From contig CATKZP010000019.1 of assembly GCA_949841355.1 (NCBI GenBank), forward strand, positions 1 through 61,945: a DNA stretch of 61,945 nucleotides, read 5' to 3'. Below, in pieces: positions 1 to 8,400 of this stretch. The notes under the pieces were generated by a model. The model saw only the letters and a program-made list of their open reading frames with translations, was not told the origin of the DNA and did not search any database. The first letter of the stretch is position 1. Each line of letters opens with the position of its first letter. The position numbers and the translations under genes were made by a program. The stretch comes from an uncultured Oscillospiraceae bacterium (lineage in GTDB: Bacteria; Bacillota; Clostridia; Oscillospirales; Oscillospiraceae).

Positions 1-32
1 CCTCATCCTTACCAACTGATACCCCACCCTCG

Positions 33-67
33 AAACGCCTCCATTTGGCGCTTTGGGGGCGTTTTTG
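33..67 (+). terminator. Probable rho-independent terminator at left edge
   Basis: AACGCCTCC (34-42) pairs with GGGGGCGTT (55-63) through one G-T pair and is followed by a T run. The gene it ends lies outside the window. Confidence 0.5.
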
Positions 68-254
68 TTCCAGAAAGTCGGGCGCAATGGTGCTTTCCGT
101 TCCATTGCCTCCGCCCGCTTGTTTCCTATTGTGGGTCAGGTTGTGGGTCAAGAATAACAGCAGGATGCGAGCACCCAACAAGGTTGCCCGCATCCTGTCC
201 CCTTTCGGGGTATGTGAATGAAAAGAGGATAGCAATACCAAGGAGCGTTTAAGA

Positions 255-420
255 TCACTCTTCAGGCGCAGCCGGTTCCGTCTCCGCCCCTTCTGTCGGC
301 GCATTCCCAACAAAAGGCTGATCCTCACCATCGGGCATCCCGGCCTCAGGGTTTTCGCCCGCTTCGCCGCCGGACTCATCCCCGGCATCCTCGCCCGGGC
401 CACCCATATCCCCACCGGGG
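255..420 (-). pseudogene. Acidic C-terminal gene fragment of unknown origin
   Basis: A minus-strand frame ends at 255 with a Gly/Glu/Asp/Pro-rich acidic tail. The frame stays open upstream of 420, but there the opposite strand encodes a convincing glycosidase C-terminus, so the real fragment probably stops near 420. Low-complexity acidic tails occur in phage structural proteins and many other families, so I assign no function. Between 68 and 254 I see only an imperfect hairpin at 163-195 (GGATGCG/CGCATCC arms). Confidence 0.2.
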
Positions 421-570
421 AAGGCGGTGAGCGAAATGATCGCCAACGCGCCGCTGCGGGCGCTTGCGGGGCTGGGCATGGCAACAAGCGCCGATGTGGA
501 CGGGCTGGCGAAGCGGCTGAACGAGGTCTTGACAGGGGAGAAGCAGGATGAAGCGGAACAGGAAAACTGA
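421..570 (+). pseudogene. 3'-end remnant of a GH3 beta-glucosidase
   Basis: The plus frame reads AVSEMIANAPLRALAGLG followed by a short helix and a charged tail ending in TGA at 570. The MxxxxPLRALxxxG pattern is the usual C-terminus of clostridial GH3 beta-glucosidases. Upstream of about 421 the frame turns into low-complexity Pro/Ser sequence, so only the last 45-50 codons remain. It overlaps the start of the following transporter remnant, as in intact GH3-transporter operons. Assignment is by motif memory only. Confidence 0.4.
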
Positions 571-659
571 GGGATTTCAAACCACCTTGGCGGAGCGGAA
601 CGCCTACGGTGCGTATTACATCGGGTAGAATATGATCTATATGCTGGTCACCGGCTATA
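548..659 (+). pseudogene. 5'-end remnant of a GPH-type sugar transporter with a nonsense codon
   Basis: From ATG 548 the frame gives a basic N-terminus, then ERNAYGAYYIG-stop-NMIYMLVTGY. Transporters of the GPH/MFS type commonly begin with ER.xYGxYFxGQNxxYxLVT, so the TAG at 626-628 probably replaces a CAG glutamine codon. After the Gly-Tyr codons (about 657) the similarity ends abruptly. The start overlaps the GH3 remnant by 23 bases. This is a dead first exon-like scrap of an operon cut at a recombination junction. Confidence 0.4.
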
Positions 660-785
660 GACGGCGGCCTCCATCCGCTCCTCCGGGGTCAGCCCCCCCT
701 GGTGGAGGGCCAAAATATAGGCGTTATTGGCGTCGTTGACAGCGTTCAGTTCCGCGCACCGGCGGGCGATGTCGATGGTCTGCAT
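648..785 (-). CDS. Small protein, 45 aa, probably truncated by the junction
   Basis: Starts with ATG at 785 behind GGAAAGGA and reads MQTIDIARRCAELNAV, then a helical stretch with LTPEERMEAA, ending at TGA 648. The last codons lie in the transporter remnant on the other strand, so the original protein was probably longer and was cut at about 657. I recognise no domain; the amphipathic helical pattern is that of a small soluble protein. It sits downstream of the flagellin terminator and needs its own promoter. It may not be expressed. Confidence 0.4.
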   Translation of the reverse strand: MQTIDIARRCAELNAVNDANNAYILALHQGGLTPEERMEAAVYSR

Positions 786-817
786 AGCGCGGTATCCTTT
801 CCATATGTGAATTCATC

Positions 818-847
818 AAAAAGGGGGCCGGGCAAAGCCCGGCCCCC
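818..847 (-). terminator. Strong terminator of the flagellin cassette
   Basis: GGGGGCCGGGC (823-833) and GCCCGGCCCCC (837-847) form a perfect 11-bp stem with a 3-base loop. On the minus strand it is followed by TTTTT. It ends transcription coming from the flagellin gene after a 170-base GC-rich 3' region (848-1015) in which I see no gene. Confidence 0.85.
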
Positions 848-1015
848 GGTTGGGTCATGCGGTTTGTGCCAAAAACAACTCGCGTGGCGTTATCACGCCT
901 CGCCTGTTCGCGACGCGCGGCTTCCCTTCGACTCGGGCTGGTCTGCGGGCCGCTGCGCGGCCCTGCGCTCGCCCTCGCTCCGGTCCATCCGCGCTGCTCA
1001 CCACGGCTCGGACGC

Positions 1016-2728
1016 TTACTGCAGCAGCTGCAGCACGCCCTGGGGAACCTGGTTGGCCTGGGCCAGCATGGCCTGGGCGGACTGGATCAGGATGTTGTTC
1101 TTGGTGTAGGCCATCATTTCCTCGGCCACGTCCACGTCGCGGATGGTGGACTCGGCGTCCTGGATGTTCTCGGTCATGACGCCCAGGTTGTTGATGGTGT
1201 GGTCCAGACGGTTCTGGGTAGCGCCCAGGGTACCACGCACGTCGGACACCTTGTTAATGGCCGCTTTGATCTTGTCAATGGCTACGGTGGCGTCGGCCTG
1301 GTTGCCGATGGAAATTTTGTCGATGCCCAGGGACTTGGTGTGGCAGTCGTCAATGGACACCCGAAGCTGGTTGTAGCTGTCAGCGGTGTCACCGATCTGG
1401 AGCACCAGGCCGCCGGAAGCGCCGGGGCCCTTGCTCAGGCGGATGCCCTCGTTCGCGTCAGCCCCCACATTGCCGCCCGATTCCGCAATGGAATTGGTGA
1501 CGGTAAGACCGGTGACCTCGCTGATCTTTTTGATGTTCTGCGCAAAGTTGGCCGCGTCCTGGTCAGCCTTCAGGCCGTCGGCGCCGCCCACCAGAATGGT
1601 GACGTCGGAGCCCAGGCCAAAGGTGGCGTTCATGTCGGCGCCGTCCTTGCCCAGATCCGCGCCGTCAAAGCTGTCCACCAGGAGGACAAACTTCTTCCCG
1701 TTGATGGTAAATACTGCGTCATCGTAGTTCTGGCCGTTGTAGAGGGTGATATCATCGGCCTTAATCTCGCGGCCCTCGTCCAAACCGGCCACGCACTCCT
1801 TGGCGTTGGAGGCCGTGTCGGTCCAGGCGGTAGCTCCGTTCCACTTGGTGTGGATATCCACGCCGTTCACCTTGGGGGTGTCGGTGCCGGCCTGCTTGGC
1901 GGAGAATACCAGTGCATTAGCAACGGTGCCGGTGGCGATGGTGTTGGCGGTGGTGCCCTCTGCCTGAATGGTGAACATATCACCCAGCTTGGTTTTCCGC
2001 AGCTCAGCGATTACCGCGTTGTTCAAATCCGCAATTTCCGCCTTATCCTTCGCGGCCAGCGTATATTGCGTGCCGTCGGCGGCCTCCAGAATTTGAACGT
2101 TGCCCGCGTCGTCTTTTTTCGCGGTGAAGGAGACTTCGTAAGAGGTGCCGTCATCCAAGGAGACGGAGTATTTGAACTGGTCGCCTTCTTTCACTGCCGC
2201 AGCCGTCGCATTGGCCACAGTAGCACTGTAGACCGCCTTCGCGGATGCGGAAGCATTGCTGTTCACACCGATGATTTTGGCCTCGGTGACGCCGCCGGTG
2301 GCGGACATGGAGCCGTCCAGCAGCTTGATGCCGTTGAAGTTGGCGCTGTCGGCAATGCGGTTGATCTCGTCCCGGAGCTGATCAACCTCCTTCTGAAGCT
2401 GGAAGCGGTCGGTGGTGTCGTCATAGGTGCCGTTGGCGGACTGAGTGGCCAGCTCCACCATACGGTTGAGCATGTCGTGAACCTCAGTCAGAGCGCCCTC
2501 GGCGGTCTGCACCAGGCTGATGCCGTCCTTGGCGTTCTTCTGGGCGGTCTCCAGGCCGGTGATCTGAGCGCGCATCTTCTCGGAAATGGCCAGACCGGCG
2601 GCGTCGTCGCCGGCGCGGTTGATCTTGTAGCCGCTGGAGAGCTTCTCCAGGTTCTTCTTCATGGCGGAGACGTTGTTGGTGTAGTTGCGGTAGGCGTTCA
2701 TAGCCATGATGTTGTGTTGGATCCTCAT
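1016..2728 (-). CDS. fliC: Flagellin
   Basis: A 570-aa flagellin, the filament subunit exported by the flagellar type III system. The N-terminal D0/D1 region begins [14 protein letters not shown] and carries [20 protein letters not shown]. The C-terminal D0 ends with the helix [17 protein letters not shown]. The central 300 or so residues (about 180-470) are the variable surface domain. The ATG at 2728 is chosen because AAAGGAG lies just upstream and it starts the conserved flagellin N-terminus; a longer frame exists but is not conserved. The segment equivalent to the TLR5 contact (NRMVELAT) keeps the central Arg and Leu. It lies directly downstream of csrA, and its leader holds a CsrA-type hairpin. 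No other flagellar structural genes are in the window. Confidence 0.97.
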   Translation of the reverse strand: MRIQHNIMAMNAYRNYTNNVSAMKKNLEKLSSGYKINRAGDDAAGLAISEKMRAQITGLETAQKNAKDGISLVQTAEGALTEVHDMLNRMVELATQSANGTYDDTTDRFQLQKEVDQLRDEINRIADSANFNGIKLLDGSMSATGGVTEAKIIGVNSNASASAKAVYSATVANATAAAVKEGDQFKYSVSLDDGTSYEVSFTAKKDDAGNVQILEAADGTQYTLAAKDKAEIADLNNAVIAELRKTKLGDMFTIQAEGTTANTIATGTVANALVFSAKQAGTDTPKVNGVDIHTKWNGATAWTDTASNAKECVAGLDEGREIKADDITLYNGQNYDDAVFTINGKKFVLLVDSFDGADLGKDGADMNATFGLGSDVTILVGGADGLKADQDAANFAQNIKKISEVTGLTVTNSIAESGGNVGADANEGIRLSKGPGASGGLVLQIGDTADSYNQLRVSIDDCHTKSLGIDKISIGNQADATVAIDKIKAAINKVSDVRGTLGATQNRLDHTINNLGVMTENIQDAESTIRDVDVAEEMMAYTKNNILIQSAQAMLAQANQVPQGVLQLLQ

Positions 2729-2809
2729 GATTCTATTCTCCTTTAGATAATTATTTTTTGTGTTTCGGCAGTCCCTCGCCTCCACACATTCAGAGCTGGG
2801 CGCTTTCGC

Positions 2810-2827
2810 TCCGGCCATCCGGCCGGA
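2810..2827 (-). promoter_or_regulatory. CsrA-type GGAU hairpin in the flagellin leader
   Basis: On the transcribed (minus) strand TCCGGCC-GGAT-GGCCGGA forms a perfect 7-bp stem whose tetraloop is GGAU, about 82 bases before the flagellin ATG. CsrA binds GGA in hairpin loops, and Bacillus hag mRNA has one such site plus a second at the Shine-Dalgarno sequence. Here the ribosome binding site AAAGGAG supplies the second GGA. The hairpin is bracketed by direct repeats of GCGCCCA(A)GCTCTG. Confidence 0.65.
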
Positions 2828-2868
2828 CTGTCCAGAGCTTGGGCGCTCATATTATTTCAGCCGGCTCG

Positions 2869-3072
2869 TCAGCCGGGTGAAACCGTTTTGTCCGCGAGGC
2901 AGCCGGGGCGCCGCGCGCCCTCCCGCTCCAGAACCTTGCCCCGCACGATGGAGACGCTGCGGTCGGCGTCAATGGAAATGCGGCACTGATTTTTGGAAAT
3001 CTGATAGATCTGCACGACGATGTCGCCGTTGATGGTGAGATAATCCTTCTCGTGCATGGTCAGCGACAGCAT
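2869..3072 (-). CDS. csrA: CsrA translational regulator
   Basis: A 67-aa protein beginning MLSLTMHEKDYLTINGDIVV and continuing through the ISIDADRSVSIVRGKVLERE block of CsrA. CsrA dimers bind GGA motifs in mRNA leaders and block translation; in Bacillus the main target is flagellin, with FliW as antagonist. The start at 3072 follows AAGGAGG with good spacing. The second residues differ from the usual MLVLTRK, and the C-terminal 17 residues are a non-conserved extension. It is co-directional with, and immediately upstream of, flagellin, whose leader carries a matching hairpin. No fliW is present in the window. Confidence 0.93.
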   Translation of the reverse strand: MLSLTMHEKDYLTINGDIVVQIYQISKNQCRISIDADRSVSIVRGKVLEREGARRPGCLADKTVSPG

Positions 3073-3138
3073 GGGAAACCTCCTTGTTTCGCCCTGCGCG
3101 GCAGGCCCGCGCGTTTTCATCGTCATAATATTTTGGAC

Positions 3139-3400
3139 AGCCCCGGAGGGCTTTCAGGTGTGCGCACACACCCTCTCGTTTCCCACTTTTCCGCTTGGAA
3201 ACGCTGATCGAAAGGAAAACGGAACTTTACCCTTCGATCAACGCCTCCGGCATGGAATCATGGGCGCGAACCGCTGTCCCGGGCGGCGTATCGGTCATGC
3301 GCAGAGCTGCGCCAAACCTTCCAGTTTGATGTTGCGGGCGGCGTTGACCTCCCGGTTGTGGGCCGCGCCGCACTTGGGGCAGACCCAGGTTTTCGCCCTG
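3139..3400 (-). ncRNA. Candidate guide RNA region (omegaRNA-like) at the 3' end of the TnpB-like gene
   Basis: TnpB and TldR guide RNAs are made from the 3' end of the gene and the bases after it. Here the 220 bases between the TnpB-like stop (3295) and csrA hold nested hairpins on the same strand: a 12-bp stem 3201-3212/3233-3244 with two G-U pairs, an alternative stem 3177-3183/3197-3203, a GGTGTG/CACACC hairpin (3157-3172) and AGCCC-TCCG-GGGCT (3139-3152). Scaffold and guide boundaries cannot be fixed by eye; the coordinates are the plausible envelope. TAAAGTTC (3229-3222) followed by CGATCA looks like a sigma-28 promoter with a short spacer. Confidence 0.45.
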
Positions 3401-4449
3401 AGCGAAACCTCGTCCCGCACAAACCCGCAGGCGGAGCAGGTCCGGGTGGTGGGCCGGCAGCGGCTTACCTGGATTAGCTGCTTGCCCTGGCGCGCCAGCT
3501 TGTAGCGGAGCATTTCCCGGAACAGCCCGAACCCGGAATCCGGCACGCTGCCCAGCTTGATCTCCCGGGCCATCTCGTCCAGCGCGTCCGCCCTCACGCA
3601 CACGGCGTCCCAGCTGTTGGCTATCCGGCTGGACTGCTTGTGGATGAAGTCGCGGCGCTGGTTGGCGATGTGCTCGTGGAGCAGGCGGTACGTTTGGACT
3701 GCTTCCTCGTAATTTTTGGACCCGGGCTGCATCCGGCTGAGCCGCTTTTGCAGCGCTGCCAGCTTTTCCTGGGACTGCTTCAGCCAGTGGGGGGCGTCAG
3801 CCGCCTCCCCGTTGTCCGCCACGTAGAAATGGGCCAGGGAGTATTTCAGGCCCAGGGTGGTCTCCGGCGCGGGGGCGACGGCCTCCGGCGCTTTTACCGG
3901 GCATTCGTAGACGATGGAGCAGAAATACTTCCCGGTCTTGGTTTTCTCCACGGTGATCCGCCGCAGCTTCCACCACGCCTGGGGCCGGCGGGAAAACTGG
4001 GCCTTGACGACCCCCGCCTTGGTCATGCGGATGCCGTCCCTGGTGGTGTAGATGGTGGGGCCGGACTCAAACACGTGGTTACAGGCGGTGAAGGAATCCC
4101 TGCCGGTCTTTTTGCGCTTGAATCTGGGATGATGGAAGCTCTCCGGGGTTTTGAAGAACACCCGGAACGCCTGGGCCAGCTTGTTGTGCTCCTGAATCAG
4201 CGCCTGATTGTCCACGTCCTTCAGAAAGGGCGCTTCCTTTTTGTACTTGGCGGGCGTGGGGATGAAGTGCTTGTCGGTCTCCAGGTAAAACCGCTGCTCG
4301 TCGGCCAGCATCCGGTTCCAGACGTACCGGCAGCAGCCAAAGGTGTTCTCGAACAGCTCCGCCTGGGCCTGGGTGGGGTAGAGCCGAACTTTGATGGTGG
4401 TGTATTGGATGGCGTTGCCGTCCGCAGTGTCACGCTTCTTCCAGGCCAT
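3295..4449 (-). CDS. Nuclease-dead TnpB-like protein, candidate TldR RNA-guided repressor
   Basis: A complete 384-aa TnpB-family protein (IS200/IS605-type N-terminus, RuvC fold, C-terminal zinc finger). The motifs aligned to the three RuvC catalytic residues are changed: GxDxG reads TTLGL (Thr198 for Asp), the vEDL motif reads VRADAL (Arg286 for Glu), and RDxNAA reads REVNAA (Glu367 for Asp). The zinc finger cysteines 338, 341, 357 and 360 are intact, as are the helical region and the NAARNI motif. Length and frame are undamaged, which points to selection for binding without cutting. Known TldR proteins are TnpB derivatives of this kind that repress promoters with a guide RNA; one described group is encoded beside fliC. 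No tnpA is attached. Start 4449 follows GGAG. The motif alignment was made by eye. Confidence 0.85.
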   Translation of the reverse strand: MAWKKRDTADGNAIQYTTIKVRLYPTQAQAELFENTFGCCRYVWNRMLADEQRFYLETDKHFIPTPAKYKKEAPFLKDVDNQALIQEHNKLAQAFRVFFKTPESFHHPRFKRKKTGRDSFTACNHVFESGPTIYTTRDGIRMTKAGVVKAQFSRRPQAWWKLRRITVEKTKTGKYFCSIVYECPVKAPEAVAPAPETTLGLKYSLAHFYVADNGEAADAPHWLKQSQEKLAALQKRLSRMQPGSKNYEEAVQTYRLLHEHIANQRRDFIHKQSSRIANSWDAVCVRADALDEMAREIKLGSVPDSGFGLFREMLRYKLARQGKQLIQVSRCRPTTRTCSACGFVRDEVSLRAKTWVCPKCGAAHNREVNAARNIKLEGLAQLCA

Positions 4450-4499
4450 ATCTGCTCCACCCCTCGCGCCCCTTCAGCCTGCCCTTGTCCCGAAACGGT

Positions 4500-4525
4500 G
4501 GACGAGGTTGTATGCAATCTCGTCC
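4500..4525. repeat. 26-bp dyad, left copy
   Basis: GGACGAGGTTGT and GCAATCTCGTCC surround a central AT with one G-T mismatch. It matches the dyad at 4616-4641 at about 20 of 26 positions. A 26-bp dyad with a central dinucleotide is the layout of a serine recombinase crossover site; it could also be an operator. No T run follows in either direction, so it is not a terminator. Confidence 0.6.
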
Positions 4526-4606
4526 AAAAAAATATTTTCGAGAAAGTCTTAATTCTCCTGGAAGAGTGCCGACAAATAAAACAGAACACGGAATAAAAAA
4601 GCTCAA

Positions 4607-4650
4607 AAAAGTCCTGGACGAAGTAGTATACTACTTCGTCCAGGACTTTT
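4607..4650. repeat. 44-bp perfect palindrome containing the right copy of the 26-bp dyad
   Basis: AAAAGTCCTGGACGAAGTAG, central TATA, then the exact reverse complement. The inner 26 bases (4616-4641) resemble the dyad at 4500-4525, starting 116 bp further on (about 11 helical turns). It lies 10 bp beyond the recombinase stop codon and has A/T ends, so it may double as a bidirectional terminator. Confidence 0.8.
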
Positions 4651-4659
4651 CGATTTGAT

Positions 4660-5268
4660 TCAGTTCGAGCTGGCTTCCGCGCGGACTGCGGCGTCGCGGA
4701 AGGTGGATTTGGGAATGCCGCACAGTTCCGCGGCCGCGCGCAAGGTGATTTGGCCGTCTCGCCAGGCGCGCCGCGCGGCGTCAAAATGGTCCGGCAGCGC
4801 CCGGGGCAGCGGGCCGAAACGGACGCCCCGGTCCTTGGCCGCGGCGATGCCCTCCGCCTGCCGCCGGCGGATGTTTTCCCGCTCCGTCTGGGCCACGTAG
4901 CTGAGGAGCTGAAGCACGATGTCCGCGATCAGGGTGCTGGTCAGGTCCCGCCCCTGGCGGGTGTCCAGCAGAGGCATGTCCAGCACCACGATGGCGGCCT
5001 CCCGCTCCTTTGTGATGATGGCCCACTGCTCCAGAATTTCCGTGTAGTTCCGGCCCAGCCGGTCAATGCTCTTGATCACCAGCACGTCCGACCGCCGCAG
5101 CGTCCGCGTCAGCCGCTGGTAGCGGGGGCGGTTGAAGTCCTTTCCGGACAGCTTCTCTACAATGATGTTTTGCTCCGCCACTCCAAAGCTCCGCATCGCC
5201 GCAAGCTGCCGGGCCTCGTTCTGCTCCTGGGTGGATACCCGGACGTAGCCGTAAATTGTTCCCTTCAT
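4660..5268 (-). CDS. Small serine recombinase of the resolvase/invertase family
   Basis: A 202-aa recombinase. The catalytic domain starts at once with IYGYVRVSTQEQN (catalytic Ser in RVST), followed by SIDRLGRNY and the long E helix with QTERENIRRRQAEGI. The C-terminus is a helix-turn-helix (residues about 160-195) typical of Hin/Gin/TnpR-type enzymes. It is not an IS607-type TnpA, which has its helix-turn-helix first. The ATG at 5268 follows GGAGG. It lies upstream of and co-directional with the TnpB-like gene, with two 26-bp dyads between them. It could resolve, invert or mobilise the cassette; nothing in the sequence decides which. Confidence 0.9.
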   Translation of the reverse strand: MKGTIYGYVRVSTQEQNEARQLAAMRSFGVAEQNIIVEKLSGKDFNRPRYQRLTRTLRRSDVLVIKSIDRLGRNYTEILEQWAIITKEREAAIVVLDMPLLDTRQGRDLTSTLIADIVLQLLSYVAQTERENIRRRQAEGIAAAKDRGVRFGPLPRALPDHFDAARRAWRDGQITLRAAAELCGIPKSTFRDAAVRAEASSN

Positions 5269-5410
5269 GGGGCGTCCTCCTTCCATTTGTTAGCAATCCT
5301 ATTTTACAGGAAACGGCAAATACCGCCCAGCCAAAGCTGCCGGCGGCCTGGAAGCGGATGGAGAACGGCTCCGAAGGCTGTCCAATCGTGAAGCCGATTG
5401 ACGCAAAATA

Positions 5411-5447
5411 CCCGGGCGGACCGCTCACGCAGAGCGGTCCGCCCGGG
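5411..5447 (-). terminator. Terminator after the GH3 operon
   Basis: A perfect 16-bp stem, CCCGGGCGGACCGCTC (5411-5426) with its complement at 5432-5447; TATTTTG follows on the minus strand. The rest of 5269-5499 shows no gene. Confidence 0.8.
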
Positions 5448-5499
5448 TCCTTGCGATTGAAAGAGTGGAGCTGCGTGTCCGCCGCGGGGCAGGAAAGGA

Positions 5500-8400
5500 T
5501 TACTGCGCGGCGGAGTCCTTGCGCTTCTTCATCCAGCGCACGACCACCAGCGCCTCAATGCCCAGCGCCAGCGCCACGGCAGCCACATCCACCAGCACGA
5601 ACATCCGGGTCATGCCGCTCATGCCGCCCTGGCTGGCCGCCGCGTCGGCGTAGTAGCCGCTGTTGGCCACGGTGTATAGGATGTTCTTGCAGGCCTGACG
5701 CATGGCCAGCACGCAGGTGGCGGCGTCGGTGTCCTCCAGCTTGTTGCTGTCCGCCATGCCGTAGCCCAGCATCAGGTCGTTGCCCGCGCGGATGGCCGCG
5801 TCGGTGAGCTCAAAGCCGTAGGAGCCGTTGTAGTCGGAGATGACCACGCCCTGGAAGCCCCACTCCCCCCGCAGCACGTCGGTGAGCAGCTCGCGGCTGC
5901 TGATGGCGGGGACGGTGCCCAGCCAGTTGTAGGCGGTCATCATACCCATGACGTAGCGGTCGAAGTCAAAGTTCTTCACCACCATCTCGAAGGGCTTCAG
6001 GCAGGTCTCCCGGAAGGTCTGCTCGGTCATGTAGGTGAGCAGGAAGGCGGTGCGGTTGGTCTCCTGGTCGTTGGCGGCGAAGTGCTTGATGTAGGAGTAC
6101 ACGCCGTACTTGGCCGCGCCGTTCACCTCCTGGGAGGCGAACAGGCCGGAGAGCACCGCGTCCTCGGAGTAATACTCGAAGTTGCGGCCCGAGAAGGCGG
6201 AGCGGTGCAGGTTCATGGCGGGGCCGTACCAGCCGTAGTTGTTGGCGTTGGCGAACTCCTGGCCCATGGCGTCACCGATCTTCTCTGCCATCTCCTTGCT
6301 CCAGGTCTGGGCCATGAGCACCTCGGTGGGGAACTGGGTGCCGTTGGAGCCGGTGACGTAGTTGGACAGGCCGGAGGGGCCGTCGCAGTCGGAGGTGGCC
6401 ACCTTGCCCACCGAGTCGATGGCCGCGGTCTGCCAGCCGCCGGTGTTGATGAGGGTGGTCATGTCCTCAATGGACATCTGATCCAGCAGCTTCTCCCAAT
6501 TGGCGTCGTCGTAACCCTTGCCCGCCAGGTCGGCCAGCTTCAGGCTGCCCTTGGCCCCGGTAGTGGGCATCACGTCGTCGGGGTTGTCGTAGTCGGTGGG
6601 ATCGTACTTCACCACCGAGATCTCCCGGATGGTGTTCTGCTGGTCCTTGGTCAGCTCAAACTCCTCCGGGCCGGGGGCGGCGGCGGCCTCGTCATAGTTG
6701 GCGAAGCCGTCCTTCCGGGACAGGGTGGGGTGGCTGCTCTGCATATAGTCAAATCGGTTCACCGCGGGGGTCTGGTCGCTGGAGCGGCCGGAGCTGCTGT
6801 AGTCCTTGTCGGCGCTCAGGGTAAAGGTGCGCTCGTCGATGACGGTGTGGGAGTCGGAGCGGATGGAGACGGCGTACTCCCCGGCCTCCAGCACGTAGCC
6901 GCCGGCGGCGGTCTTAACACAGGAGGAGTCGTAGGAGGCCATATCCTCCAGGGGGATGCGGAAGGACAGGGTTTCGGACGCGCCGGGCTCCAGCAGCCCC
7001 GTTTTGCCGAAGTCGATGAGGTTGACGCTGGCCTTTTCGATGCCGCCGTTGGTGTAGGGCGGCGTGTAGTACAGCTCCACCACGTCCTTGCCCGCCGTGC
7101 TGCCGGTGTTGGTCACGGCGACCTCCACGTTCACATAGTCCCCGGACTGGTCGAAGGAGGCGATCTCCTGGGTGAAGCTGGTGTAGCTCAGGCCGTAGCC
7201 AAAGGGGTACTGCACCGTCTTTTCAAAGTCCAGAAGGCCCTCTTCCGCCGCGGTCTCGTAGAACTTATAGCCCATGTAGATGCCCTCCACGTAGTCGGTG
7301 AAGGACACCACGCCGTTGAAGGTGTTGTCGATGCGGGCCAGCTGCTTGGTCAGGTCGCCCACGTTGGTATAGAGGTGGTTGCCGGAATTGCCGGTGTGGT
7401 TCCAGTTGGGGGCGGCGGTCAGGTCGTACAGGTAGGTGTCCACCGTCTTGCCGGAGGGATTCACCGTGCCGTTGAGGATCTCGCCCAGGGCCTTCATGCC
7501 GGACGCGCCGGTGCCGGGGGCCAGGATGACCGCGCCGATCTGCTCATAGTCCTCCACCCAGCCCAGCTCCATGACGTTGTTGGCGTTGACGACCACGATG
7601 ACCTTGTCAAAGCTGGAGCAGACGGTGTCCACCAGGTTCTTCTCGCTCTGGGACAGCTGGAGGTAGTGGTCGCCCTCACCGAACTCGTCGTATTCCTTGG
7701 TGTTGTTGTAGAAGGTGGCCCGGGTGGAGTTGTAGTTGTGGGCCACGGACTGCTGCACCGCCTCGGTGGCCGCCACGTCGAAGGTGCCGTCAATGACCGC
7801 CTTCATATCGGAGGGCAGGTCGGCGTTCTCGCCGCCGCTGCGGCCGATGACGATGACCGCCGTGTCGGAGAAGGCGGCGGCGTTCATGACGCCGTCGGTG
7901 TAGTACTCCGGCGTGGGCTCAGGCAGGGACCAGTCCTGGGAGGTCATGCTGATGACCGGGCGGTTGCCGCCCCAGTAGTCCTTGCCGTAGTCGGCGTACA
8001 TCTGGGTCAGGTCCTGGTTGGTGGAAAAGCCCGCCTCGTTCAGCGAGGTGATGATGTCGGTCTGGGGGATGCTGGCGTCGCCGCTGGCGGCGGAGCCGGT
8101 GCCGCTGAACACCGGGTGGGCGGAGGCCCAGCCGAACACGTTCAGCGCGGACACATCGGAGCTCAGGGGGAGCAGGCCGTCGTTTTTCAGCAGCACCATG
8201 CCCTCCTCGCCGGTCTCCTGGACCACGGCCAGGGAGTTGGCCACCACGTCGTCGGAGATCTCCGCCTTGGAGGCGTTGAGCACGCCGGACACCATGGCGT
8301 ACATGGGGCCGAAGCACACCAGGTTGACCACCAGCACGACGGCCAGCACGCCGGCCAGGGCGGCGGTCCAGCGCACCACGTGGCGGGTTCCCTTTTTGAC

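Noticed and set aside
1..30. Possible 3' end of a tRNA (CTTACCA) as an attachment site
   Set aside because: The rest of the tRNA lies outside the window and the acceptor stem cannot be tested; CCA alone is not evidence.
857..2746. Very long open frame opposite flagellin; similar ones opposite the GH3 genes (6082-8688, 8591-11197) and the hybrid kinase (27988-30969)
   Set aside because: They are antisense frames kept open by high GC at third positions. Their products are Val/Gly/His-rich without motifs, and the opposite strand encodes clear families.
4607..4650. CRISPR repeat
   Set aside because: A single palindrome with one diverged copy, no spacer periodicity and no cas genes.
3295..5268. 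An intact IS607 element (serine transposase plus TnpB)
   Set aside because: The recombinase has its helix-turn-helix at the C-terminus, not the N-terminus as in IS607 TnpA, and the TnpB-like protein has lost its catalytic residues.
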